Source: Lycium barbarum
Lineage: Eukaryota; Streptophyta; Magnoliopsida; Solanales; Solanaceae
DNA: 64,000 bases
NCBI RefSeq assembly: GCF_019175385.1
Contig: NC_083337.1
Span: 19,949,885 to 20,013,884, forward strand
Direction of reading: 5' to 3'
Positions within the stretch are counted from its first letter, which is position 1. Every line of letters starts with the position of its first letter. The notes beneath the pieces were generated by a model, which was not told where the DNA came from, made no database searches, and was given only the letters and a program-made list of their open reading frames with translations. This document shows, in pieces, positions 43,443 through 56,213 of the stretch. A program made the position numbers and the translations under genes.

Positions 43443-44800
43443 TGATAACGTCCAAATCCACTCCTCAAAGAGAAAGTGTACACGGTCATATGCAATATAA
43501 TTTACCCAACTATGAGTCGGGGTCGATCCCACAGGGAACAATATACTAGGCGATTAAGAAAGTAAGTAACTTTCACCAACTAAGCTAAAGCCAAACGATA
43601 GATAATATTTTGGGTTTTGAGAAAATTATAACTACTAATGCAGAAATGTAAACTAACCTAGAAAGCAAGTAAAATGATCAATGTCCACAAGCATGGATAA
43701 TAGGAGATTACACTCAAGTAACGATCCAACGTATTGTACGATATTACAACTAAGAACGAGGTTATGTTAATAGATAATGATTTCCAAATTCCCATTGAAA
43801 GTTTCTCAACCAAATCAATGAATTTCACTTTAAGCTTTCTCAAGCCTTAAAGTGTGATATTAGGCACAATCAATATAATCCCAAGTGACTTTCCTCTCTC
43901 CAGCTCAAGTCATTAGATGAGGGTTATGCCTCAAATCCTTGTTAACTAATCTTTCCCAAATTGACTTTCCTCTCTCGAGCTCAAATCAAATTAAATGGGT
44001 GAGTCCTAGGGTTAGCTAATCCCTTTGGAAGCATTCAAGAACAAGATTAATTAAAGAAACAATAACCCACTTCATTAGGAATAAAAATCATTCAATACAT
44101 AAGCAAAACAAGAGTTTCAAACCAAACTTTAATCAAGAATATTTTCATAAACAAGATTCAAGTAATGGAATAGAAAGCTACACACTTAGATAATCAATAC
44201 ATAGCAAGGAAAAGAAGAAATGAGTAAATGATTAAGACATTTCTTATCAAGATCTTCAAATCTTCAATCCCAAAGTGTGGATGCAAAAACCTAGCTCTCC
44301 AAGCTTGATGAAAGTGGCCAAAGATCAGTTTTACAAACCCTAGCATTCTATTTGTAGAAGTGCCAAAACGGGAACAAAATCTGGACAAAAATACCCTGCG
44401 TGCACAACATGCGTCTCGCATGCTCAGCAGCCGCATGTTATGCTCTTGACTTCAGGCTTCCCAGATGTCGGACAAGGTTTCCGTTAACACTGTTGTCTCG
44501 CAAGTTCAACATGCGAGTCGCATGTTGATCTCGCAAATTGCGCAACCTTTCATTCTCTATTCTTCAATGGTCTGCCATGCTATGCGGTGGAATGGTGGAT
44601 CCGCAGACATGACATGCGGCTCGCATGTTGTGCAAAGTGTGTCCTTGGCCTATTTTACTTCATTTTGGTCCGTTATGCTTTCCAAATATCTTTTCCTACA
44701 AAAGGACAAAAACACACGAAAAGCAACACCAAAAGTGCTTGAAGAGTTACAAAAGCTTAAGAAATTACCATTGAATATCCCGTAATTTCACGGCACATCA
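43443..44800 (-). repeat. 5' LTR of copy 2
   Basis: 1,358 bp, ends TGATAACGTC and GGCACATCA. It carries its own CGCATGT-type word patch at about 44404-44640. Confidence 0.92.
44404..44640. repeat. Word patch: CTCGCATGT type (copy 2, right LTR)
   Basis: Same words as 39555-39822 but 37 bp shorter; the missing piece is bounded by GCATG direct repeats. Confidence 0.85.
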
Positions 44801-44805
44801 ACGGG

Positions 44806-45402
44806 CTGGATTTTTCGAAGAACTGACTGGGGGCAGAATCCAGTGGATGTTCCCTGACTTCCTCTCAGAAAATGTGATAGTTCGGGTAAGAATTGTCCCT
44901 TTGTGCCATTAGCTGAGGTTCAAGGAATCCGTTCTTATTTTTTGTCTCGGGTTTTGAGGTAATTCGGTAGGAGGCAAGTGATACCTCAGGTAGAAATCCT
45001 GAGCAATTCATCATTGAGCACACGGGGCAAAAGATCAAGAACGTCGGGGTGATCCTTAGAGAATGGAATGGTCGCGTGAGTTGGGGCCCAGACACTTTAG
45101 CTCCAAACATATTCGAAGCAGGGTGTGACCCGAGGTATCATGAGTGGCTGTTAGGACACTTGGCTCGGGCATCCATCCCAATGCCCACACCTTCTCACGA
45201 TGCCCAGGAAGAAGATCGTCTGAAAGAATGTCTGGAAAACACGGACGAACACTTAGCCCGTATTCTAGAAGAAACAGACCCGGTGATAGTCAGAATGGAG
45301 ATGTACCAAGCACGGCTGTGGATTCATACCATCTTTCGGAGGGTGAAGAAGGCCAGGACAAGCCAGGCCTCAACATCAGCCGCTGGAGGAGAACCCTGCT
45401 GA
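44806..45402 (+). pseudogene. Ogre ORF1, C-terminal part
   Basis: Resumes the ORF1 broken at 38597. The clearest frame is 45049-45402 (ILREWNGRVSWGPDTLAPN...), ending TGA. The segment before it (44810-45045) is readable only with frameshifts. Late residues are rich in Glu, Asp and Arg, likely helical. About 370 bp without a gene follows. Confidence 0.65.
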
Positions 45403-45773
45403 TTTACTGTTTTATATTGAAGCCATTTGTCAGCTTCATCATATTTGTAATCCCTTCGGGGAATATGTTTAATTATTATTTATATGATGATTTTTCGGGG
45501 GCAATGGTTCACCTTAACAAATGGCACTTGCATGCTTCAATCGTTTAGGATAGCCTTAACTCAAAAAGGTTTTAGGGACGCGAGTAGCATAAATATCTAT
45601 TAAAATTACATGAATGCTTGCTACGTATTTCACATGTCTACTTGCTATGTGTGTTATCATGTATTAAGGATTGAATACATTTTGATCTGATGATCCAAAA
45701 AACTACACATCAAAAGGAAAACCAAAAGCTTAAAACTTACCCAAATTCATCTCCATTAAAGGGTTGACTTGCG

Positions 45774-46085
45774 ATGGCAAACCAAGGAGAACAAGAGATG
45801 CGAACTCTGGGAGAAACAGCAGAAATGTTGAGAGACAAAGTACTACAAATAGAGAAGCACCTCCAAGAGATAGGGAGGAAAATTGAAGAAGTGGACCGAC
45901 TGCTTGAGATGGTTAGAAATCCACCTGAGGGCATACCCCAAGAACAGTATTATGGGAATGTCCCGGAGGAAGTAAAGGAGTTAGTGCTGAAGTATATACC
46001 TCTGGAGAGGAGGCTCATGACTCCTAGAGAAGGGACTCCAAGGGGAATGGAGGAAAGCAAAGGAGCTGGATTAGATCATTGGTGA
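45774..46085 (+). pseudogene. Coiled-coil ORF of the Ogre-like element
   Basis: 103 codons, starting MANQGEQEMRTLGETAEML; heptad-like Leu, Ile and Val spacing over about 50 residues. It overlaps by seven bases with the next frame (46079), so both were probably one ORF joined by a frameshift. Confidence 0.55.
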
Positions 46086-46993
46086 CAGACCCACAAGGGG
46101 AGTCAGAGCCTCAACAGGAAGCCTCTGAACTAGTCGAAGAGGAAGAGCCCAAGGAAGAGGAAGAAGATCCTCAGAATATAGAGAGAGAGGAATCAGAACC
46201 CGTTGACGTGGGAGCTGAGAGGGAAGAAGAACCATTCGGGATGTTCCCGGAGTTCGCAGAGTTTGAGAATGAGTCAAATGAAGAATCTGACTATTATGCC
46301 CCGACCAACGAAGGGTCTGACTTTTATACATCATCGCCCATAATGGTGCCTGCCACCTCCACCATGGCATCCGAAAATTTTAGAAGGGTAGGTCCCTCTA
46401 AAACAGCTTGGTGAGGAATCGCCTTCAAAGCCCATTCCTCCTCATTCAGAGTGGCCTCACGGCTTGTCACATGTAAGGAGGTGTATGAAAGGATATTCTC
46501 CACAGGAGTGCCTTGCACCACCAGGGTTAGGTTACTGCCGCCCGAGTTAGTGTATGCATACAAGAGGTGTCCGTTCCACTGCAACCAAGTTGGTCACACC
46601 CTAAATTAGTGCTTGGGGTTGAGAAGAAGAATTTGCAATCTGATTGATGATAGGATCATCGGGACTCTGTGCGGGTCATACACCTTATTAGTTCATGATC
46701 CTATCATCCCTGGAGAGGGAGTCACCTCTACCACTCAGATCTAGCTGTATGATTTCACAATCTTCGAGGAATCGTACGCCCGCATATTCTTGACTCTTGC
46801 TAGTCTAAGGAAGGTTAGACCCGTGGAACCCGCCCACGAGCCCACACCATTAAGGCCTAACAGGAACAAGTTTTGTCTGTTTAATACAGGAGCTATAGGG
46901 CATGATATAGAAGAGTGCTACGCCTTCAAGATCAAACTTGAACACAAGATTAGTACAGGAGAAATTATGTTCATCTTACCACCACCGTACTAA
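46079..46993 (+). pseudogene. Acidic ORF with two zinc-knuckle-like segments
   Basis: A single frame interrupted by TGA (46412), TAG (near 46604) and TAG (near 46741). It starts with a strongly acidic stretch (Glu/Asp runs), then CPFHCNQVGHTLN and LRRRICNLIDD from 46568, then CLFNTGAIGHDIEEC and IKLEHKISTGEI from about 46877. The paired Cys/His segments followed by a helix with ID or IS look like two diverged copies of the gag zinc-knuckle tail. Function unknown; it lies between ORF1 and gag of the same element. Confidence 0.55.
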
Positions 46994-47699
46994 GAAGGAA
47001 AGAGGACAATAGGGAGAGTGAGTTCGTAAAGACAGCGACTCGTAGAGCTGTATTTTTGGGTAGATAATAGGTGTCCCCATTTTTTCACGTAAAAGGTTAC
47101 CCCCCTCCCCATAAATATTGTAAGGAACCGCGCCGATCTGACGTCCCTATGGAGGGATAGGCGGGAAGCCCTAGTCGGGCCTGGTCTGGGGATGTCTTTA
47201 GCTAGGTTTAGTTTAAAGGATACTTGGGATATATATATATATACACCTTCTTTTGTAAAACGAACTACGACAGGGCCTAATTTCCCATGGTAGGATACAT
47301 AGACAGTCTACATAAGACTCGGCCCCTACATATTATAAATTAAAATTCCCCCCATTTGATTAACTTCTATAACAAGGGAGAGTTTTCCGTGGTAAGTCAG
47401 CCATAAAGCCCATTGGACCAAGATCCACCCAAACAATCATAAGCCCACAAACGTCCGAGCCTTTAAGACAGAGGATCAAAAGTGTTCAAGCTTAATATAT
47501 GATATTACATGTTATGTGCGCTTTAAATATCAATTTGTGATATCTTATTTTATACTGTATGACCATTAACTAACATTATCTACCGTTGAGTTATTCTTGT
47601 CTTATAGAACGAGGTCGATTAGTGTAGCACTGAAAGCTGGCATACTTTACTAGATCCAAAGCTGCATTAGCACCCCTCCCAGACAAAGGTAAAGAGAAA
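46994..47699 (+). other. Untranslated stretch before gag
   Basis: No gene. It contains a short TA run near 47231 and, at 47262-47311, the conserved block GAACTACGACAGGGCC ... GGATACATAGACAG, the reverse complement of blocks at 1957, 2051 and 2862. Confidence 0.65.
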
Positions 47700-49455
47700 A
47701 TGAATGGTACTCCCAAGAACAGAACTGAGCTCGCTCTTCGCGACAGGGATACCCAAGATCCGCAAGAAGTATCGTCCCAAAAAGATGTAATCGCGACACT
47801 GCTAACCGCCGTTACGGCTCTACAAGAAAAGATAGCACGGAATGAGGCAACGAATGCAGGCAAGGATGCCTCGACAGAGGAAAGAAGGCCTCCTCCTCCA
47901 TTTCCTTCTCTGAGCTCGACAATACCCGATCACTTCCCCATATACCTGCCAGGAACCATCCCACCTCCACTGAGCTCCACCAATCTAAATTATGTTGGAA
48001 CTTATTACCGCACTCCTCTCCCATCAAAATGCACTCAAGTCCCAGGGACCACCCACTCATTCCCTTCTTACTAGGTTCCCCATTTCGTCAGTCCGGCAGG
48101 CCAGCCGCGTTCTCCAGCTCCGTCAACTAGGAAAATCGCCACTACCCCGCTCAACCACACAGTCCACCAGGTCTCGTTCTTCACTCCCAACATCCCCAGT
48201 GAGTGCTCTCCGGGGAACAAGGAAATAGACCATTAAGAAGAATTGGAAAGGACCTGGAGAGCCCAACAGGATAAGCGGGAAAGATATATGGAGAAAAAGA
48301 TGGAAGAATTACTGGAGAAGTCCAACAGTTCTACAAGAAAGGCTACAGGCCTAAGATATGATGACCTATGCATGCACCCAGATCTGGACTTGCCCGAGAG
48401 GTTCAAAATCCCAAAATTTGAGATATTCGAGAGAGTAGGTAATCCCAAGGCACACCTCCAATCCTACTATGACCAACTGGTTGGAGTAAAGAAAAACGAA
48501 CCTCTGATCATGCAACTATTCAGTCGTAGCCTGAATGGAGAAGCCGCTGAATGGTTCGCGACTTAAGATATGCGGCAATGGAATGTTTGGGAAGCCATGG
48601 TGGAATCCTTCATGGAGAGGTTTCGTTTCAACGTCGAAACGGTGCCAGACCGCTATTATCTGGAAAAGTTCAAACATAAATCGACAGAAAACTATAGGGA
48701 ATTCGCCAGCAGGTGGAGGGTCGAGGCATCCCGTGTACAACCTCCAATGTGTGAAGGAGAGCTAGTCTCTGTGTTCATCAGGTCCCAAGAACCTGATTTC
48801 TACGACAGAATGCTGTCTATGGCTGGAAGATCGTTTGCTGAATTGGTCAAAATGGGAGAGGCTATAGAAGATGGCCTCAAGTCTGGCAAAATATTTAGCG
48901 TCTTCAACAAGGCATCGGGGAAAGCTGCTATAAAAATATTCCGCAAGAAGAAAGAGGACGTTGCCAGTGTATCCCACACCCCAAATCCAAGCCCGAAAGA
49001 ACCACAATCCACTCGCATAGCTGCACCCCTCATAAATTATCCTACACTTGTGTACTACGCACCGCCCAACTCTACCACCACAGTACCAGCTTACACGGCT
49101 CCGCCTAGTGTTCGTGTATCCGCTCCCACCTACCAAGCACCACCCCAACAGAATTATGGCTCAAATAACCCACCACAAGCCTATCAACCACCGCAAAATT
49201 ATCAAAATCAAGAAAGAATCAGCCGCCACCCCCAACATACAATGCTCCACGTCCTACCTTCGAGAGAAGGCCGGTAAGGGAATTCACCAGGCTCCTCGAG
49301 CCTAGGGCTAGACTCTTCGAAAGGTCATTGGTGGCGGGTTTGATTCAGAAGGTTCCACCGAAGCCGGCACAACCGGGAAATAGACTTTATCGGGCCGATC
49401 AGACCTGCACCTATCGTTCAGGAAATGGGCAAAGCACTGAAGATTATATAAATAA
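47700..49455 (+). pseudogene. Ogre-like gag, N-terminal and central part
   Basis: Frame from the ATG at 47700 to 49277 with in-frame stops TAG 48072, TAA 48234 and TAA 48564. The capsid core is clear: WRAQQDKRERYMEKKM, then LDLPERFKIPKFEIF, then HLQSYYDQLVG, and after the third stop WEAMVESFMERF and the TENYREFASRWR segment. A Pro-, Gln- and Tyr-rich linker follows (49020-49200). A frameshift near 49205 moves coding to another frame, which continues through RLLEPRARLFERSLVAGLIQ to the degenerate knuckle at 49410-49455, where the solo LTR interrupts it. Gag forms the particle that packages the element RNA. Confidence 0.85.
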
Positions 49456-49550
49456 TGTAACATCCCGTAAATCCGAGTTAGGTGTGAATGTGAAATAATT
49501 AGGGATTTAGATGTCATCTTAGCTATATGGATCCCTTCGGGATGGGTACA

Positions 49551-51649
49551 TGTCAAGCCCCAAATTTGGAGGGCCGCGACCGGCACCCGGTGCCTACCTG
49601 GACCGGGCGAACCAACTTTTAAACTTACATTTATCTAAGAACATGGATAGGCCTAAAGTGGCACCTGCACTTAGAACAATCCAAACAAAGATATATACAT
49701 ATAACTCTCTGCAGTCTGGCCACCTCCTCAAGAAACAAAACGTAATGATATGCGGTCCGGCCGTCTCATGGAATATATGCGAAACTGCTCAGACCACTGT
49801 ACGAGCCGAAACGACTCTTATAAGTAACTATGCATCAATGGATGAGCCACAGGGCCACGGACTGACTGACTGTACTGTACATGTGTCTACAAGCCTCTAA
49901 AGAAGCACAACTAAGACATGGGTAGGATAGGGCTCCGGCTCACCCGTCATCCATAAACATAAAAGAAAGACTCCACATAGACCTGACAACTCCGAACAAA
50001 AGGGAGCTCACCACCAGCGGATGTCAAGTACTATCTACTGAGGAGTTCTATCAATCTGTCGATCTGTACCTGCAGGCATGAATGCAGCGCCCCCCAGCAA
50101 AAGGGACGTCAATACAAAAAATATACCGAGTATGTAGGGCAGAAGAGTAACATACACATAGAAATCATGAATGAAATCTGAAATCATAAGCTAAACTGAC
50201 TGACTGAATACATCTGTATGTCTGACTGTCTGAACATAATTTTATAAATGCATCTATATGTCCGACTATCTGAACATACCTCTATGAATGCATCTGCTTA
50301 CTGAAAATGCTTCTGAGGGCGTATGATATGCATAGGTCATAGTGCCGAGGAACGTACGACCCGATCTATATCCCATATAGGCCCCTTCAGGAATATTAGC
50401 ATAACGGCCCCTTCGGGCAGCCCCTTCGGGCATCATAATCACCATCACTGTGCACCAGCTGATCAGGTGGTAATGCGTATATAACGCCTCGCCCATTTCC
50501 CCATACCCCATATATATACCTGGAAGCTTACTTCTCGACTTTTCCAACTTACTTTCTGTCTTGCAATCTACATAAGATCATTCATGGTCTTGTAATCTAC
50601 ATGTAAAACCATTCATACTATTGTTAGGCTCATTATCATATGCTTGTCTTAAGCCTTCAATTTAAATCCATTTAGAATCTGCCGAAATTCTTGTAGCATC
50701 TCCCCTGTTTATATGTCCAGCCCGAAATCACAATTCAGCAACCAATCAACAACAACAACAATACCAACCTCAACAACAATATTATCAACACCAAAATATT
50801 CCATAAACATCCCACACGATGTTTTATCCAATTTCCCGACCCATAAATTCATTATACGCTCATTTAGTAACTTTTCCTCCGTAAATAGGCTTTAATCAAT
50901 ACTAATAAGGAAAGATTCATACCTTTCACCGGCTATAATTTCAATATCTTTGATTATCACCTCGAATCCAAGCTGAGTTTCACTGCAATTTGATATTATA
51001 ATCGCTGCTATATGTTGTCCGAACTTAAATTCGGGGATTTCACTTAATTTGCATTAAAATCTAGTGAACGGAAGTTGGGAGAATTTTCTAAAACATTTGG
51101 GAAATATTTGGAGTACTTTTGGGCTGAAAAATGAGATTTAGGATCAGATTTGATCCTTAAATAGTGGGTCAAATTCGGGTCGGGGTCACTGTAGCAGTAC
51201 TGTAGCAAGTCGGTACTGTAGCAGTACTGTAGCAGACCGGTTACTGTAGCAGCGTTTCTGCTCTGTCAGCCTAACTTATAACGTCCATAATTCTCTACTC
51301 CGATGTCGTATCGATGAGAGGTTTGTTGCATTGGAAACTAGACTCGACGAACTTGACCTTAGGCTTTTGTTTCACCTCAAAACTCCTCATAGTCTAAAAT
51401 ATATTCCTTCCCCAAGTTGGACAAGAATTATCGTACGAAACCTTGCCCATCTTTTCTCCAAAGTCATACTAAGTTTCTTCTACTCATTTCCTTATAGGAT
51501 CTTCCGGTATTCCTTATATACATCCTTTACTCATAAAATATACTTAATAATGCTTCACTTCATATATTCCAAAGTTATTTTACTTAGCCATAGCTCGACA
51601 TACATATGCTTAAATTTAACAAGTGCTTCTTCAAAAGTACGGGATAACA
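49551..51649 (-). repeat. 3' LTR of the Tekay-like element
   Basis: Plus strand TGTCAAGCCCCAAATTTGG to TACGGGATAACA. It lacks about 285 bp present in the other LTR (57180-57466). Word patch at 51187-51261, TATA-like site at 51157. Confidence 0.88.
51187..51261. repeat. Word patch: ACTGTAGCAGT type
   Basis: ACTGTAGCAGTACTGTAGCA occurs in overlapping repeats, five to six words in 75 bp. The minus-strand TATTTAAGG lies about 25 bp on. The sister patch at 58119-58150 has only two words. Confidence 0.8.
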
Positions 51650-51650
51650 T

Positions 51651-51662
51651 CCTTCCCCCCTT
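51651..51662 (-). promoter_or_regulatory. Polypurine tract of the Tekay-like element
   Basis: Minus strand AAGGGGGGAAGG, one base from the LTR. Confidence 0.85.
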
Positions 51663-54600
51663 AGGAACATTCGTCCCCGAATGTTAAAATAGAGCTCATT
51701 CTGATGTTTCTTTCAATATTTTCACCGGTGTTTGCTGGTATTGACTTGACTTACTTGCAGTCTTACTCACGCATTCAGAGCTGAACTTATTCGAACTATG
51801 CAACTTATGATCCTCTTTGCGGTTCCTTGGAGGCTATACACCTTATATTAATAAATCGCAACTTTAATTTATAGACTTATGACGCTATATCATTTTCCTG
51901 AAGCGACAGTCCTCTTTTATTCATTTCGGGGTCGAAACCTTTCTACTTATGGTCCATTCAATCTTCCCTCATATTCTACTGACCATTTTCGATAACTTAT
52001 TTATTAACCCCATCATTCATATACATAGCGATCAACCTGATATTTAATTATCATCACCAAGAGTTCCTAAAATACTCTGAGCTTTACTCTTTATTTCCCA
52101 GTTGATCGCCATTTGTATTGTGAGCTCTTCTGCTAAAAGGTTACTCTATCTCTCGTCTGCATACCGTTCAGTTGTGTCGGCACTGATTGATTCTGCTCAA
52201 CTAGTTAATATTCCTTACCCCTTTTGGGTTTTCTTACACTAAATCTGTGGCATTTCCAGTCTTACTGCAGTAGTACTCGATAATTCCTTATACTGGAGCG
52301 CCTCAATTTCTGACGATTAATCTTCCTTGGATTCCTTGGTTCCTTTTTATGAGAAATAACATAGTTTCTTCTTAACATATACAGTTCTTTCTTATGCAGT
52401 TACTAGCTCATCGTCCTCACGTACATGTAGACTCTATATTCATGGTTTCACAATTCTTTTGGTGTTTCTTGACTACTATTGATTTGCTATCAATGGGTGT
52501 ATTCCCGGGTTCAACGAATTCCTTGCCCAATCAATTCTTGGGTACTATTCTCCTCCTTTTGTGGCTAAAATTTATGTTCATACTCACGGTCATCTCTTTT
52601 TCGTATCACTCGTCTGCCGACTAACTCCTCATACTTTATCATCCTCGTTGTCTCTTCGACTTCTGTCATTTACATCCTCATATACTCGTTTACCCAATAC
52701 TTATCATATACTTTTATCCAATTTTGGTCTTATCTTCCCTTTTATCCCAATATACCAGAAATCCTTATTTCTTTTGATCTCCACGTATCCTTCATACGCT
52801 TCACAGATGTTCCGTTCCCTCATCTTCTTGGGATATAACTTATTCTTCCCCCTTAAGGATAACCTCAGAAACTGGTAATGTAGTACCCCTTGCTTTCCTA
52901 TAGCAACTGAATCGATCCTTGCTGTATTTTATCTTCCAGCTAATGTCACACCGAAATTTCCTTTCATCCATACACTTTACTTGATTCTCTCTTGTTCTTG
53001 ATAAGGCTTCTTATGCTCGGTCTGACTATCGGTAATTATTGTACCTACTCCCAGAGTATCTCAAATCTCTTCTTCAAGGATCCATTTCTTTCAATTTATT
53101 CTTAAGGTTGCTAATCCCTTAATCAAGCTGATAAATTAGGGATACATTTTGAAATTTGCCTAAACGGGAACCAAGCTCCATATCATGCAGCGAATTCAAA
53201 TCATTTCACTCTTTCCTTTGTCTGCAGTTTTCAATCATAGACATTTCCTTCCTAGAAGAACCATTATTTTGCTCGTTCCATGAGAGTTCATTGTCACTAG
53301 CTTTGTTCCAATCAGATGCGTCATCTCTTTATTACCTCTTTTGAGGTTCTTCTTTGACTCTTGGCCTTTGTTTATTTTTTTTTACCTGATAAGTCTTCCC
53401 CATAGCCTAGCATACCCTATTTGTTGTTTGAGTTTATCAGTCGCATAGATATCTAAAGTTCTTAGATACTCATTTCCTCTGTTTACCTTTGCGATTGAAG
53501 GCTTTTGTTTGTTTCCCTCTCTTTTACCGACCTTATCCTTTAGCCAAGCAAATCTGGTTTCTTCTTTCCATACCATCGTAAGTCAATGTACTATCGCAAC
53601 TATTTCCCACGACCTGCTCTTTCATTTTCCCAGCTCATACTGTTCTGTAGTTCTTCTTTACTAAGTGGTTGTACCATAGTCAGGTGTCTTAGTTCCTCCA
53701 ACATCTTGTCGATCCTTGTCCTAACCATAAATACCCATAAAATATTTCTTTTTCTTCCTCCTACCATCCCTTTCTTGACTTCCCTTTTCGATGCCGTAAC
53801 TTGTCCATATTCATGTATATCCCTCGCATATTCATCCTATTTCCTTTACTATCATATCTCTGCACTCCCTATCAAGACCATTGTTTTATGGCATCAATGC
53901 TTGCTTCTGGCCAAACCTGCGAACTTTATTAATCGTGTCACTTCTTTAACCAATTCATTAACACACCTTCTCTTACTCTTATCCTTATAGTTTCCCTGAA
54001 TTCCCTTTACTCAATAAACGCCCTTTTCCCATTTACCATTCTATAATAATTGCCTGGGAGTCTGTAGAACATTCCACTATAAGTATAAATCCGTTCTATT
54101 GCAAAGATCATTTCTTGGGGCGTTTTTCCATTTTCTAGGTGAGCGTATCAATATGGCTTCATATTTACCCCTTCGGGTATACCTTAAGAGTCAGAAATCC
54201 CTTGACACTTTTTATAAAATCTGATTATTCTTCCTGAGGTTACATGCATATCCATCGTTATTATACTTCGATCCTATCTACCAAAATCTGTTTCCGGGAT
54301 TTTCGCATTTTCCCTTTATCACCTTTTGCCACACTTTATCCTTCCTGCTCGTTTACTTTAAAAATTTATCCGAATGGCTTTCCGTCTCTACCACCGCCTT
54401 AACCCTTCCCGCGGATACTTTGCTCGATCCTTAATAGGAACATATTTCTCCTTCTCACGTTTCTTTTCTTATCTTGACATCACAATCTTCTCCTTACTCT
54501 TATGCATACCTATTAGTCTTCTCCCTGTTATTGTTGCATCATGATTATCTAGCTTTTAATATTCAGAGGAAACCAATATCGATCTACCAGAGCCCTACCT

Positions 54601-56201
54601 TAGCTTCAATATCCAGCCCAACCAATTCCTTTAGCACATCATAAGATTGATCATAAGGGCACACATAATATTTAATGTAGCCACACATGACTTATCATTT
54701 GTGTCGCTTTTCAATATCTTACTTACAAAATACTCCCTTTGCTTTTTAACTCTGTCCTGAGTCTGTGACTTATTACATCTCCTATCTTTTTGACCAGCTA
54801 GCCAGACTCCTACCTTACAATCATTTTCAAATTCTAATCGTAAGGCTCATATGCTCCTAATTTTCCCTTAGCTATTCTAATTTCTCATACCTTTCGCATG
54901 TCTGAATTTGGAGGACTTCTTAGCATATTTTTCTAAGCCCTGATTATGAGTTTCTGGGAATATAGACTTATTGAATAATCTCGGCTCGAACACCTACTCT
55001 ACTTTTTTTTTCATAATCCAAGTGACCTTCACAACATTCGTCTGAAAAAAATAATCAAGGTGAAACCTTCTCATAAGGATCAACTATTGCCTGAAGTTGG
55101 TATGATCTTCATTTCTTTAATTGGTCAACAACATTGCATATTAGGAATTATATAAATAATCCAGAAGGCAATCACAGTTGTAGCCCAGCTTACATAACCA
55201 CTTCTCATTCCTGGGTTCGAGGTCATCATTAGTATCAGAAGTAACTTGGTCATAATGATTCTCAGAATAGTACCAACTATCGAATACTCAGAGCCCCCTT
55301 GAAGCTAAATAACTGGTGACTTCTGAATCCCAAAGCAAACTTACATCATATAGGGAAGTTTCAATAAAACGAGTCCATGTGTCTATTATCAACCCGTCCT
55401 GATCTTACATATACGTACTTCTAAAATGAAGCCTTCCCCTACTCATTAACTTCCTTTTTCCTTATCAATATCTCTTCATTATCTCTTACTTGTCAATCTA
55501 TGAATCGTAATACTGTACTTGAGTTCTTAAGGTCAGCTTTCCCTATATCTTCAATGAGCCTCAATCCTCTGAAATCTTGAATGCAACTCATTCCAGTTCA
55601 TCTAACTACTAATTACCTTTCCTCCTGGGTTCATCCCTTAATTCAAATTAGAATCGTTCTAAAACTCCTCTTTAGAAGTGTCTCATAATTGTTTACTCAC
55701 TCATAGCTTACCAAACGTCTGGTTGTGACATTTACCTTTACTATTTCTCTATGGCATAGACATTCAAATAATTCAATTTGTAAAAAATTTGGCAGAGTTT
55801 TCTCTATAATCCTTACTACCTCAACCCTGCGCACAGCCCAGAAAACACATCCAATGTCTCTCAGGGAAATTACAAATACAAGTGGCACCCCGCTCATGTA
55901 CTAGTCGTCCATATACATCAATATCAATAAAGTAGGGAACATACCTTTCGGGTCAAAAAACTTCAATTCTAATAAATTTCTCCAAGTTGTATAATTAACT
56001 GCTCATCCACAACCCAAAATATTTAGGGTTAGAATCAGGGACTTCATATCCTATGGCTTAGCTCTACAGTACAATCAAAGATAAGAAAGAAAAGTAACCA
56101 TTCTAAATCACCTTTAGCTTTCTGTTTATAAATGTGGCGCGCAACACACCATAAACAAGGCTCTACTAGACACGGCTTGTAGACAACCCTAGGATAGAAC
56201 T

Positions 56202-56213
56202 GCTCTGATACCA
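56202..56213 (-). promoter_or_regulatory. Primer-binding site, initiator-Met type
   Basis: Minus strand TGGTATCAGAGC, four bases from the LTR end. Confidence 0.9.

Larger units (their letters stand above)
38598..44800 (-). mobile_element. Non-autonomous LTR retrotransposon (TR-GAG/LARD type), copy 2
   Basis: 6,203 bp, LTRs 38598-39989 and 43443-44800, perfect 5-bp TSD ACGGG, same organisation as copy 1: minus strand, PBS inside the right LTR, gag-like frame at 41990-43311, no polymerase. Compared with copy 1 it has a 204-bp insertion (41479-41682), a mutated PBS and an altered PPT. It lies in ORF1 of the Ogre-like element and is therefore younger than it. Confidence 0.9.

Noticed and set aside
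46324..46584. Minus-strand frame of 86 codons that looks protein-like
   Set aside because: The plus strand in the same place encodes the acidic/zinc-knuckle ORF in a consistent frame, so the minus frame is a shadow.
51331..53990. Hydrophobic plus-strand frames in the Tekay-like element
   Set aside because: The C/T-rich strand gives Leu/Ser/Phe-rich frames by composition; no start context or domain.
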